Shown: positions 33,379-42,483, counted from the stretch's first letter. The stretch is DNA of 64,000 bases from CAMDPA01 sp963825625 (GCA_963825625.1 CAWGUF010000003.1:227864-291863), one strand, 5' to 3'. The notes: generated by a model not told the origin, from the letters alone. Made by a program: numbers and translations.

Positions 33379-34313
33379 GCACCAGTCTCCTTGAAATCCG
33401 GGACGCAACCTACCGATACGGCGCCCGGCTTGCCATTGGTGGTGTCTCTCTGTCCATCCCGCCCGGCCAGATCTATGCGCTTCTAGGGCCCAACGGAGCC
33501 GGAAAGTCGACGCTCGTCAGAGCCATTAGCGGGCGCATCCGCCTCGACTCCGGCTCGATACGGGTGGCCGGAGGCGACCCGGCCGAGAGCGCAGCAGCGC
33601 GCCGTGAAATAGGTCTCGTCCCGCAACAGATAGCGCTATTCGAGAAGCTGACGCCGCAGGAAAACCTTGCCGCGATCGGTCAGATCATGGGCGTTGGGCG
33701 GAGAAATTTGAAAGAGCGCATACCCGCAGCACTTACCCAGATCGCAATTGGCGACCGGGCAGGCGATAGAGTTGAGACGCTGTCGGGAGGAATGCGGCGA
33801 CGTGTCAACATTGTGGCTGCACTGCTCCATCGACCCAGTCTTCTAGTGCTCGACGAGCCGACAGTTGGCGTCGATGAGGTCGGGCGACGTGCGCTGCGGG
33901 ACCTGCTACAAACTCTGCGCAACAATGGCCTCGCTATTCTGCTGACAACACATGAGATGGAAGAGGCAGAGGCGCTGGCGGACCATGTCGGGATCATCGT
34001 GGCGGGCCGCATGCAAGCAGATGGTACTCCGTCGCAATTGGTCGAGCAGCAGTTTGGATCGGGCATGGAACTGGTGGTGCGTTTTGATGCAGCCGAAGGG
34101 CAGCATATCATACCGTTGCTGGCACCGCTCGGGGTGTCGCTTGACGCAACGACATCGCAATGGAAGGGGATCGTGGATCCGGATGCCGGCCCGGTACGGG
34201 CGCTCATCGACCGACTGCTGGCCAGCAGAGCGCGCGGGCTGGATATCCGGCTAAGGCGTCCCGGCCTGGACACCCTTCTGCGGCGCCTCACACAAATGGA
34301 TCCTGCCGCATGA
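33375..34313 (+). CDS. ABC transporter ATP-binding protein (DRR/ABC-2 type) in crt operon
   Basis: A 312-residue ABC ATPase of the multidrug/DrrA-like class. Walker A is GPNGAGKST, the Q-loop is in VPQQIALFEKLT, the signature is LSGGMRRR, Walker B is LLVLDEPTVGVD, and the switch His is in TTHEME. A ~90-residue C-terminal domain follows, as in DrrA. It overlaps crtE upstream and the permease downstream by four bases each. This tight embedding implies co-expression with carotenoid synthesis; the cargo (a carotenoid, a lipid or something else) is unknown. Confidence 0.88.
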   Translation: MSTSLLEIRDATYRYGARLAIGGVSLSIPPGQIYALLGPNGAGKSTLVRAISGRIRLDSGSIRVAGGDPAESAAARREIGLVPQQIALFEKLTPQENLAAIGQIMGVGRRNLKERIPAALTQIAIGDRAGDRVETLSGGMRRRVNIVAALLHRPSLLVLDEPTVGVDEVGRRALRDLLQTLRNNGLAILLTTHEMEEAEALADHVGIIVAGRMQADGTPSQLVEQQFGSGMELVVRFDAAEGQHIIPLLAPLGVSLDATTSQWKGIVDPDAGPVRALIDRLLASRARGLDIRLRRPGLDTLLRRLTQMDPAA

Positions 34314-35560
34314 GGCGTGCGGTTCTTCGGGCGATGCTGATCAGCCTGCGCCGCGACCCCGCCGCGCTAGCGATGAGCTTTGCTTTGCCTGCGGCTGTTT
34401 TCCTCATCTTCGCAATAATATTTTCTGGCGCGAGTGGCGGCAGCCTCAATGTCCGGTTGGCTGTGTTGGACCTTGAGCGCTCTGGCGCTTCGAAGCGGCT
34501 GATCGACGGCGTCAAGGGTAATCCCCAGATGATCGTCGTTCAAGCCAGTGAGCCGACCGAGCATGCCATTGTCGAGCTTGTCCGCTCTGGTGCCGCCGAT
34601 GTCGGCATGATCGTCCGTGGTGGACAGCGGACGCTGAATTCTGCCGATCAGACCGGCGATCCGCCGATCGTCCTCGTCACCGATCCCACACGCGATATCG
34701 CCGTGGCGGTCGTAGAGGGTATTGTGCAAGAGAGCTACTTCAGCAAGTTGCCAGATGTAGTTGTCAAAGGCATCGCACACATAATCACCAGCCGACTGGT
34801 CGAGTTGAACCCGGCGCAGGCAGCGCGGCTCGAGGCCGGCATTGATGCGATCTCGCAACGGCTGGAGCGGAACGATGCAGGTGACGTCGGCTCGGCCGCA
34901 GGCATTTCTCTGCCGTTTCAGAGATTGATGCAGCGCAAAAGCGCAATTGGCGATCCCTCGGTGCCTAGCAGCATACCTTATTATGCCGCGGCCGTAGCCA
35001 TCATGTTTCTGCTTTTTGCCTCGCTAAATGGCGCCCTGACGCTACTGCAGGAAAAGGAAAGCGGCCTGTTGGAGCGGCTGTCGACGGGGCCCAGCGGTGT
35101 GCGTGCCGTAATTGATGGAAAATTCTGTTTCTTGTGGCTGCAGGGCGTGGTCCAGGTCACAGTCATCTTTCTTGCCGCCTGGCTCGGCTTCGGTCTTGAT
35201 CTGCCGCGAAATCTGAGCCCATGGCTGGCGATCAGCGTGGCGGCCTCGGCTGCAGCATCGGGGCTGATGCTGGGCTTTGTCTCATTGTGCCGCACAGTTC
35301 AGCAAGCTCAGACCCTTGGGACCATAATCGTTCTTATCGCCAGCGCCATCGGCGGCAGCATGATTCCGCGGTTCTTGATGCCACAATACATCCAGACGAT
35401 GGGCTGGTTGACACCCAATACTTGGGTGCTCGAAGCTTATGGCGCCATATTCCTGCGCAACGAAACTTGGCAGGCTACGCTGTTGCCGATCGCGGCGCTC
35501 GCGGTGTCCGGGTTGGCGGGGCTTCTGGTCGCGCATTTGGCAATGAGCCGACAGACATGA
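34310..35560 (+). CDS. ABC-2 type transporter permease in crt operon
   Basis: A 416-residue ABC-2 permease. One membrane segment lies near the N-terminus (LAMSFALPAAVFLIFAIIFS), a large ~180-residue extracytoplasmic domain follows, then five C-terminal segments (YYAAAVAIMFLLFASLNGAL, VVQVTVIFLAAWLGFG, LAISVAASAAASGLMLGFVS, TIIVLIASAIGGSMI, IAALAVSGLAGLLVAHLAM). This is the YhgE/ABC2_membrane_3 plan, also seen in exporters of lipophilic compounds. Both ends overlap neighbours (ATGA with crtW), so it is locked into the crtE-crtW operon. Confidence 0.88.
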   Translation: MRRAVLRAMLISLRRDPAALAMSFALPAAVFLIFAIIFSGASGGSLNVRLAVLDLERSGASKRLIDGVKGNPQMIVVQASEPTEHAIVELVRSGAADVGMIVRGGQRTLNSADQTGDPPIVLVTDPTRDIAVAVVEGIVQESYFSKLPDVVVKGIAHIITSRLVELNPAQAARLEAGIDAISQRLERNDAGDVGSAAGISLPFQRLMQRKSAIGDPSVPSSIPYYAAAVAIMFLLFASLNGALTLLQEKESGLLERLSTGPSGVRAVIDGKFCFLWLQGVVQVTVIFLAAWLGFGLDLPRNLSPWLAISVAASAAASGLMLGFVSLCRTVQQAQTLGTIIVLIASAIGGSMIPRFLMPQYIQTMGWLTPNTWVLEAYGAIFLRNETWQATLLPIAALAVSGLAGLLVAHLAMSRQT

Positions 35561-36354
35561 CGGGCCCGACTGGAAAACACAACAACATTGCGGTGAGCGC
35601 AAAGCGATCTCCGGGGCGCTACCAGCGAACCACGGAGCGCGAGACTGCGATCGGCCTGATCCTGGCGACCTTTATAGTCGCGGGCTGGATCAGTCTGCAC
35701 GTATTCAGCCTTTTCTTCTTCGTTCCAACGATTGAGACCTTGCCGCTCGCGCTGATGCTCATTGCGCTCAATGCCTGGCTCAGCGTGGGGCTGTTCATTG
35801 TCGCCCACGACTGCATGCACGGCACGCTGGCCGTCGGACGCCCCGCGCTTAATCGCGCGATCGGACAGACGTGCCTCTGGCTCTACGCCGGCTTCTCCTT
35901 CGACCGGGTCAATACCAAGCATCATCTGCACCATCGGCACGCTGGAACCCCGCATGATCCCGATTTCCATGCGGTCCCGCCGAACCGGTTCTGGCCATGG
36001 CTGACGGCTTTTATGGGCGAGTACATGACGCTGGGTGTTGTTCTCCATCTTGCCGTTCGCTCGATTGTCTATGCAGCACTGATGGGTGCACCTCTTCTCA
36101 ATGTAATCGTGCTATGGGCATTGCCTGCGATTTTGTCCGCCATTCAGCTGTTTTATTTCGGCACCTACCTGCCCCACCGTCCTTCAGCAGTTCCATTCGA
36201 GGACCAGCACAAGGCCCGCAGCAACGATTATCCCTGGCTCGTTTCACTCTTCACATGCTTCCATTTCGGCTACCACCACGAGCATCACCTCTTCCCCTGG
36301 TTGCCGTGGTGGCGGCTGCCTGAGGCCAGATCCGATGGCCGAAGCGAAGCGTGA
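35557..36354 (+). CDS. crtW: beta-carotene ketolase
   Basis: A 265-residue integral-membrane di-iron ketolase that adds 4- and 4'-keto groups to beta-carotene, giving echinenone and canthaxanthin. The histidine clusters HDCMHG, HHLHHRHAGTPHDPDFH and YHHEHHLFPWLPWW are the CrtW signature. Four hydrophobic segments are visible. No crtZ hydroxylase is present, so canthaxanthin rather than astaxanthin is the predicted end product. It converges with crtB with only four bases between them. Confidence 0.92.
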   Translation: MTGPTGKHNNIAVSAKRSPGRYQRTTERETAIGLILATFIVAGWISLHVFSLFFFVPTIETLPLALMLIALNAWLSVGLFIVAHDCMHGTLAVGRPALNRAIGQTCLWLYAGFSFDRVNTKHHLHHRHAGTPHDPDFHAVPPNRFWPWLTAFMGEYMTLGVVLHLAVRSIVYAALMGAPLLNVIVLWALPAILSAIQLFYFGTYLPHRPSAVPFEDQHKARSNDYPWLVSLFTCFHFGYHHEHHLFPWLPWWRLPEARSDGRSEA

Positions 36355-36358
36355 AGCT

Positions 36359-37318
36359 TCAATCCGTCAGGGTCGGCGTCCATAGTCTACGCCTGGGTGG
36401 AGTTCCGAGTAAGGCCCTGGTTCTATAGGTGGTGACCTGTACCGGCGCGGCGGCCAGGATCGCAAGCTTGCGCCGCTTGGAGACAATGATGCGGGAATCC
36501 CAGGCATTGGCTTTCAATTGCCGCACGTCCGTGCCGATCGCTCGGTACACGCCGCGCGCGCCCGCTATGGCGATCCCGGCACGGATCGGCAAAGCGGCAA
36601 TTCCATACGTTGCGGATTGATAGTAGCGCTCCGCCTCGTCAAGCAGCCGGATTGCTACATGCGAGATTGCCTCCCGCTTCTCGGAGGCGGCCACGTTCGC
36701 GACATCGACTCCGGCCTCCTGCAGCCAGTCGTGCGGAAGATAGATCCTTCCGATACCAGCATCTTCGATCACGTCGCGTGCGATGTTCGTGAGTTGGAAC
36801 GCGATGCCAAGGTCGCAGGCACGGAGCAGAGTCGCCCGATCCGTGACCCCCATTACGCGCGCCATCATGAGCCCCACAACGCCTGCCACGTGGTAGCTGT
36901 ATCGCAACGTGTCTTCGAGTGTTTCAGTCTTTTCGGCACGCGCGTCCATGGCAAAGCCCTCGATGAGATCGAGCGGCAATCGGTGCGGAATGTCGTGCCG
37001 TTGGACAACCCGTGCCAGCGCCTCGAAAGTGGAATCGTCCGGCTGGCCGCGACACGCTGCGATGGTTCTCCTGCGCAACGTTTCGACAACCTCGACGGCT
37101 GGCCTGTCCTGACCAGGAAGCGGCCTGAGCTGAGCGGAGGAGAATCCGAGCTCCTGTCCATCGATCTCATCATCGCAATAGCGGCACCACGCATAAAGCA
37201 TGTATGCGCTCTCTCGCATCTTCAGCGGCAACAGCCGTGCTGCGGCCGCGAAGCTTTTGGAGCCGCGCTCAATGCGCTGCCTGCTGAGGTCGACAAGTGC
37301 GTCATCGGTGTTGCTCAT
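36359..37318 (-). CDS. crtB: 15-cis-phytoene synthase
   Basis: A 319-residue squalene/phytoene synthase condensing two GGPP to phytoene. The catalytic Asp-rich sites are YAWCRYCDDEID (residues ~42-53) and FQLTNIARDVIEDAGIGRIYLP (second motif, ~175). SFAAAARLLPLKMR lies at the N-terminus as usual. The start overlaps the crtY stop by four bases, so crtY-crtB form a coupled unit on the minus strand. Confidence 0.93.
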   Translation of the reverse strand: MSNTDDALVDLSRQRIERGSKSFAAAARLLPLKMRESAYMLYAWCRYCDDEIDGQELGFSSAQLRPLPGQDRPAVEVVETLRRRTIAACRGQPDDSTFEALARVVQRHDIPHRLPLDLIEGFAMDARAEKTETLEDTLRYSYHVAGVVGLMMARVMGVTDRATLLRACDLGIAFQLTNIARDVIEDAGIGRIYLPHDWLQEAGVDVANVAASEKREAISHVAIRLLDEAERYYQSATYGIAALPIRAGIAIAGARGVYRAIGTDVRQLKANAWDSRIIVSKRRKLAILAAAPVQVTTYRTRALLGTPPRRRLWTPTLTD

Positions 37319-38530
37319 GACTGGCTCTCCACCGCCGATCGCGCGGCAGACAAGCCGCGTTTACCGCCGCCAGAAGCGAAAGCCCGGATAGCGCGTAGCA
37401 CCGGTACCGGCGGCTTCCCCGCCAGAATTCGGGCTTTATCCCAAGGGGTGAGACGGGCCGCGTAGAAGCGTCCAATCAAGTCCTCCGGCAGCCTGTAGAA
37501 ACGGGCCAAGACTGCCCAACGCCGCTGGGGCTCCGCCGCACGAAAGAGCATGCGGTTGAGCGCGCGCAAGAACGATCGCTCTCGCCAGAGCATTCGTGAT
37601 CTGGCTTCCACAAGCGCCGCGACGGGCCGCGTTTCCAACACCCGACATTCGGCAATGGCGTCTGCCAACCCCACAGCATCTGGCAGCGAGTAACCAGTTA
37701 CCGGGTGGAACAACAGCGCGCGCAGGCCTGCGAGCGCCTGCATCCCGTCGCGCTTTCGATTGTCCCAGTACGCATCAATATCGCCGGCGAGGACAATCGG
37801 CAGGACGCCGCGCTCACGGCGCAGGATCGACCTGATCTGCCAGCCACGATCGGCGGTATAGCGGTTTAGGCGATAGTCCAGGGCCGTTTCGTCGAGGTCG
37901 GGCATATCGCTGTAGTAGGTGTCCTCCACCAGCAGTTGGTCGGCGGCCAGCGGCAGCAAATAGACGAAGCGATAGCCGTCATATTGCTCGACTGAAGCAT
38001 CCATGATGACCGGCGCACTTACACCGTGTGGCGCCTGCGTGACGATTTCGTGTCCGACAAACTTCTGGTAGCCGACCTCGATCTCGGCGCCCTGGATCGG
38101 TCCCCGGCAATCGATGATACAGGGTGCCTTCAGCGTGCGACCATCGGCAAGAGCGACCTCAAATTCCGACACGGCACCCACCGTGACACCCAACAGTGCA
38201 TACGCGCCGAGAGCAGACGTGACGACGCCATGCAGGCGTTCGCAGGTTATCGTGGAATAGCCTGTCGACAAGCCGCGAGAAAAATTCGGAAATCGCACCT
38301 CTTGCGTCGGCCACCTGTGCGCCACGAATGGCGCAATCCACTTGTGCTGATCCGGTTGAAGGTCTGTATCGTGGAAAGACCAGGTGTGATTGCCGCCCAG
38401 CGTGTCATTCTTGTCTATAATGCAGATCTGTATCCCGGGGCGGGCAATGTGCAGCCGATACGCTATCAGCGCGCCACTCAGGCCCCCACCGACCAGAACG
38501 ACATCAAAGCGAGAAATCTTGGGAAATCAT
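37315..38530 (-). CDS. crtY: lycopene beta-cyclase, apparent frameshift near the start
   Basis: CrtY converts lycopene to beta-carotene. Family homology extends upstream of the GTG at 38325 through SFHDTDLQPDQHKW and NDTLGGNHTW to the dinucleotide motif FDVVLVGGGLSGALIAYRL near 38505. That frame has no usual start codon. An ATG at 38530 is one base out; removing one base of the GGG at 38521-38523 gives MISKISRFDVVLVGGG, a normal N-terminus. So the gene is ~400 codons with one suspected homopolymer error. The lycopene-cyclase motifs YRFVYLLPLAADQLLVEDTYYSD and HPVTGYSLPDAVGLADAI are intact. Confidence 0.85.
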
Positions 38531-38546
38531 GTCCTGGAATGCGCCT

Positions 38547-39350
38547 AAACGTCGTTGACCATACTAAGATCAACGTACCTCAAGCCTCGACGGATCAAGA
38601 ACCCCACCACGAAAACGTGGTCGAAGCAAAGTGATCCCGCCTTTGGCATATCGTTGTGTTCGTAATTTCGGAACAGAAAGTCGTGCCCGATGGAGATTGC
38701 CAGGGACGAGAAGACTTCGGATCGGCCGCTTTGAGCTTCCTTGCTGGCAACATCCATGACCCCAGGTCCGGCATGCCCGTGATCGAGCGGAAGCTGCCGA
38801 TCGCCTCGGGCGGCGAGAACGATGGCGTACCCGTACCGGCTCGGGGACCGACAGCATCAAGTGGCGGTCCCTGGTTGTCGCCGAACCGACCGCGCGCAAG
38901 CTCGGCGAGGCGTGCCTCGGCTTCCCGGGCTTCACTCTCGCGCCGCCGAGTTTGGCTTTCGATGCTGCCCGGATTGCTCAAACTCGGTCTTGGCCGCCAT
39001 GACGGATCGACCTCTCGGACGCGCGCGGCAGCCGCCTCCGCTCGGGCGTTGGCGACGGCATACCGGGCGGCCTGCGCTGGCGTCGCATCGAGCGTCCGGC
39101 TGCCGACCCGGACCGACACCGAGCCGCGGCCCCGTGCGCCGATGAGAATGACGCCGCCGCCGTCGGTCCATTGCCCGCCTCCGGGCTGTCCGGCCGGGAT
39201 GCGCAGCTGTGCCGGATTGAAGCCGGCCTTGTGCGAGAAGACGAGCCGTTGCAGGGCAAGGTAGACCCGCAGTGCCGCGAGCTCGCACCGAAATTCGAGG
39301 AGCAAGGAGCGGGCCTCGTCGGGCATCGCATCAAGTGTCTCAGCCGTCAC
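38547..39350 (-). pseudogene. third copy of the polymorphic toxin N-terminus with a different, truncated tip
   Basis: From GTG 39350 (VTAETLDAMPDEAR, GAGGA site conserved with the 20892 copy) the frame is intact through FNPAQLRIPAGQPGGGQWT and the linker to SFRSITGMPDLGS. Homology with the first copy ends there (about 38763). The C-terminus is different: continuing in frame gives a Ser/Thr-rich tail to 38595, while another frame (GHDFLFRNYEHNDMPKAG, FDHVFVVGFLIRRGLRYVDL) looks more protein-like. The tip therefore appears frameshifted and cut at the crtY junction. No deaminase motif or immunity gene accompanies it. Confidence 0.65.
38893..39116 (-). repeat. 224-bp perfect direct repeat, copy 2 (toxin linker region)
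   Basis: Identical to 20427-20650, same orientation; see that entry. The two copies bracket about 18.5 kb, including the entire carotenoid cluster. Confidence 0.93.
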
Positions 39351-39703
39351 AGCAGTCCTCGAGCTTTTCCATCGCTCGGGGCAGATGCGGCCGCCAGCAA
39401 GGGCGGGGACTACTTCTCTTGTTATTGAATTTCGCCGTGGCCAGCCGGCGCTGCGATCAGCGCGAAGAGGGCACCTTCGCCGCACCATCAACGGTAGTGA
39501 CGGGTTCGAATCCTGTATGGTGAAATGGCGCGCCCCATCGGACGAAGTGTGAATCGGAGTGGGGTCAAACGTGCCAATCAGCATCCAAGGTTGACCCCAC
39601 CTTACGTCGATCAAGGCATTGACGTCTAATATGTTATTGTCAAAGCCGTGGGGGCAAGATTCGAATCCGAAAGGGGTCAGCCGAGCACTCCGATCCACAA
39701 TCA
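39351..39703. other. upstream region of toxin copy 3, partly homologous to that of copy 1
   Basis: No gene is seen. The part 39480-39545 matches 21040-21105: the tRNA-T-arm-like GGGTTCGAATCCTG(T/C)ATGG, TGGTGAA, then a diverged start of the boundary repeat (TGGCGCGCC). The toxin duplication thus included its 5' flank. A hairpin lies at 39559-39600. Confidence 0.6.
39559..39600. repeat. 10-bp stem inverted repeat
   Basis: GTGGGGTCAA at 39559-39568 pairs perfectly with TTGACCCCAC at 39591-39600 across a 22-base loop. There is no U-tract, so a terminator is unlikely. It marks the outer edge of the toxin-copy-3 flank and could be an element end. Confidence 0.6.
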
Positions 39704-39976
39704 TCGATGCTCGGCTGCAGGCCTACGATAGGGAAGACCGGCTGCTTGGCAGCGTACCCAGGTTTGCCGTTGAGCGCCTTCGGCCACAGCCGGGAGCGGC
39801 GACAACGTTGGAGGAGCTATACCCGAACTATCGGCGATGGTGTGCCGAGTCGAAATCCATCACCTTGAACAGCAACAGTTCGCCGATGAGTTCTTGGCCA
39901 TGTGCCGGCGGCTGGGCTTCACAACTTCTGGCGATGGTCGTGCTGCCTGCTGCCACAACCTAATCATAGCGGCTTG
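39704..39976 (+). pseudogene. phage/plasmid primase-like C-terminal remnant, frameshifted
   Basis: The segment RFAVERLRPQPGAATTLEELYPNYRRWCAE resembles the short C-terminal winged-helix-like region of phage/plasmid primases and related small proteins in Hyphomicrobiales. The expected continuation QQFADEFLAMCRRLGFTTSG, ending in CHNLIIAA, is in a different frame (stop at 39974-39976), so one indel lies near 39865. This is weak evidence of a decayed mobile element next to toxin copy 3. Confidence 0.45.
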
Positions 39977-40122
39977 ACGGGGTCGCGGCCATCGAAAGCG
40001 CGAGTGATGATGTCACAACCGCAAACGCGATACACCCAGGTCCGGACGTTGTGGTGCGGTGCAGCGAATCGTCGGAGAGGGCCAAAAGCGCCATAGGCCA
40101 GACGCAGATCATCGGAGGACAT
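39964..40122 (-). CDS. small hypothetical protein
   Basis: A 52-codon ORF (MSSDDLRLAYGAFGPLRRFA, then VRTWVYRVCGCDIITRAFDG). Its even, protein-like composition and the compact CGCD motif suggest a real small gene, but no family or ribosome-binding site is convincing. The remaining bases up to 40548 contain nothing recognisable. Confidence 0.3.
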   Translation of the reverse strand: MSSDDLRLAYGAFGPLRRFAAPHHNVRTWVYRVCGCDIITRAFDGRDPVKPL

Positions 40123-40548
40123 GTGCTTTCCCCGCACCTCGGCTTGATGATCGTTGCCGCGAAAATCGCTGCAGTGCATCACGAGAGAGGCGGATTCTTG
40201 TGTGTGGCGACTGCTTTCGGCCCTACCGCGTCGGTCGGCGCGCGGTCAGCAGATTGTGAGTTTTACAACAACTAGGCTCAGTGCTCGTGTGCGTTGCACT
40301 GAGCATATTGAAGCGCATCTCACGGTGTGCGCCGCAACATTGGCTCAGCGCGACCACGTGCCGTTAGGATGACCGGCCTACTACCGATACGCATCTGTCT
40401 CTTTTTCACTGAGGCCAATAGCGGCCAGCTTGAGCGGGGACAATAGTTTGTGGCGTGTTTCTTTGGCTAGGCCGGCGTTCTGAGGGAAACTTGCTGGGTC
40501 GCCGAGAGATCGCGGACGTGCAAGCTAGTCGTACCTCTGGACGTCAAG

Positions 40549-40998
40549 TCAACGGATCACGAGCACAGACAGCGATGTGTGCGACAGCACCTTGCTGGTC
40601 TGGCTGCCGAGAAGGACTAGCGACAGACCGCGACGACCATGGGAGGCCATGACGATCAGGTCGCAGGCGCAGGAGGCTGCGGTTTCGACGATAGTCTCTG
40701 CAGGCATCTTATCGGGCACATGCAGCGTATCGCAGGGAACGCCCGCAGCAGTTGCTGCGCTGCTGGCCTTCTCGAGGATCATCCTGGCGCGGTCCGCGGC
40801 GGCGCGCTCGTACTCGTCATTGGGGAAGGCAACGCCGACCGCCAGGCCCATCTCGCCAGACACCGCGGTCGGCTCCACCTCAGAGACAGTGAGAACGGTG
40901 ACGCGAGCACCGAGCCCCTTTGCGACGGCAAGCCCCTGCTCGACAGCCCTATCAGCCAACTCGGAGCCGTCGGTCGCGATCAACACGTGCTTGTACAT
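40549..40998 (-). CDS. universal stress protein (UspA family)
   Basis: A 149-residue single-domain Usp starting at ATG 40998 (MYKHVLIATDGSELADRAV). The ATP-binding type motif at the C-terminus is present as MASHGRRGLSLVLLGSQTSKVLSHTSLSVLVIR (G-2x-G-9x-G-S/T pattern, slightly altered). A GTP/ATP-binding Usp of this size usually forms dimers and supports survival under starvation, hypoxia or oxidative stress. A longer frame to 41097 is not family-like. The 306 bases between it and the Ntn hydrolase hold no gene. Confidence 0.88.
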   Translation of the reverse strand: MYKHVLIATDGSELADRAVEQGLAVAKGLGARVTVLTVSEVEPTAVSGEMGLAVGVAFPNDEYERAAADRARMILEKASSAATAAGVPCDTLHVPDKMPAETIVETAASCACDLIVMASHGRRGLSLVLLGSQTSKVLSHTSLSVLVIR

Positions 40999-41304
40999 GA
41001 GGTCTTTCCACCTTGGCTCCGCCCATGACCGAGGCAACTGGCGGCGATCTACAACGGCCAGACTTCGCCTCGATGTGACAGCGTCCATGAGTTCCAATGC
41101 GACGCTTGTCTAGGCGTCTCATCGACTGCGGTCAACCATGAGAACGGCCGGTCTTAATGAGGACGCTGAAGGCCAGCCGGAACCGCCAATCCAATCACGG
41201 TCGTGGGTTGTGAGGCGACCATCAGCGCCACCATTATCCGACCATCAACACGATCAGTGCATGGTTAGCTACGACGCGTGCCGTTATCGGGAATGCAGAC
41301 ACCG

Positions 41305-42291
41305 TCAGAGGATCAACGTGCGAGTTGCCGGCCGACCGGCCTCGTAGCCGCGCGCCACTAGGCGTCCAGTAGCTGGCTCCGCCATCATGGCGAGGTGCGT
41401 TTCGTCGTTTAGCAGCGGCCATTCCAGCCACTTTAGGTCAGGATCCCAGCTGCGCGAGGCCGCTCGCATGGCAACGAGCCGGGCTTCGTTCTCGAATGCA
41501 CGATGCTGCCCTAGGTGCCAGTCCGGCGACTGCCACTCATTGGCGGCACAGGCATCTCTGACCACTCGGGCGGTGCAACTACGGCGCTCGATGACAACCG
41601 TCTCGTCTGTATGCAGCCCGGCTAGCGTGAAAATAGCCGGCGTCGAGATCGGCGTCATCTCCAGCATTACCTTGGCTACATCAAAGTTTCGGGCTGTCTC
41701 GAACACCCGGCGCAGGAGATGGATCGGCTGCAAGTCAGTCGAGTTGAACAGTCGGTAGCGCTGAAGGAGCCTGTCGATCCGGAGCAGGCCGATCCGACTT
41801 GGCGGCATGGGCTGGTTGATGGCCGCCGCGAACCTGCCTGGCGCCACGGCCTGGATAACGCCGGTGAAGGCGGGCCAAGTTAGCGAGATCCATGTGCCCA
41901 GCGGGTTGGCTATGCGGGCGGCGACGACGAACCGACCCACCCCTGACACGTCCCAGTCCAGCGTGCGCTGCAACAGCGCCGTCTGTCCGCCTTCGGCCGG
42001 CCTTGCCACGGTCGTGCAGCCCCATTCGTAAGCTAGGTTGAGATAGTAAAGGCCGGGCTGGCGCGAGCGTCGTGCCAGAGCCTCGATCTCGGCGAGATAA
42101 TGCGACCGGTTGCGCACCAGCCACCAGTGCGACAGCCGGTCCAGAAGTCGGAGCAGCTGCATGGGCACTCCGTGCGTCGCTAGCGCATGCAGCTGGTAGC
42201 CGCGCTCTCCCATTAGTTCTGCGATTTCCAGCGGGAAATTAGCGCCGACGTCATAAACAGGAATCTCCGGCAGCGCGTCTTGGTTTGTCAT
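41305..42291 (-). CDS. predicted Cys-type Ntn hydrolase (acid ceramidase/NAAA-like)
   Basis: A 328-residue protein. The segment YYLNLAYEWGCTTVARPAEG, followed by LLQRTLDWD, is the nucleophile region of N-terminal-nucleophile amidases of the choloylglycine/acid ceramidase/NAAA superfamily: a Cys preceded by a cleavable pro-region, then an Arg-Thr/Asn-Leu-Asp-Trp-Asp motif. The later FAAAINQPMPPS and FTLAGLHTDETVVIER fit the same fold. It may cleave N-acyl amides; this is inferred from motifs only. No neighbour indicates a pathway. Confidence 0.6.
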   Translation of the reverse strand: MTNQDALPEIPVYDVGANFPLEIAELMGERGYQLHALATHGVPMQLLRLLDRLSHWWLVRNRSHYLAEIEALARRSRQPGLYYLNLAYEWGCTTVARPAEGGQTALLQRTLDWDVSGVGRFVVAARIANPLGTWISLTWPAFTGVIQAVAPGRFAAAINQPMPPSRIGLLRIDRLLQRYRLFNSTDLQPIHLLRRVFETARNFDVAKVMLEMTPISTPAIFTLAGLHTDETVVIERRSCTARVVRDACAANEWQSPDWHLGQHRAFENEARLVAMRAASRSWDPDLKWLEWPLLNDETHLAMMAEPATGRLVARGYEAGRPATRTLIL

Positions 42292-42483
42292 GGTCTGCAC
42301 TGATCGGAGTTCGCCCCTTGTTACAATCATCCTTACGGCTCAAGAGCGCCCGGTCAACGTACAATACGCGAAGCCTGTACGATACACTCGGGCAACAGAC
42401 GGGTCGCAATTGCGGCAGATCAAGGTCCACAGTGCCTGCAGGTCGAATGGTCCACAGGGATGGAAGAATGATCAGGGTGAGCT

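Noticed and set aside
38595..39704. Toxin copy 3 starting at the ATG-equivalent at 39704
   Set aside because: The GTG at 39350 with its GAGGA site is conserved with copy 1, and the upstream residues have no protein-like conservation.
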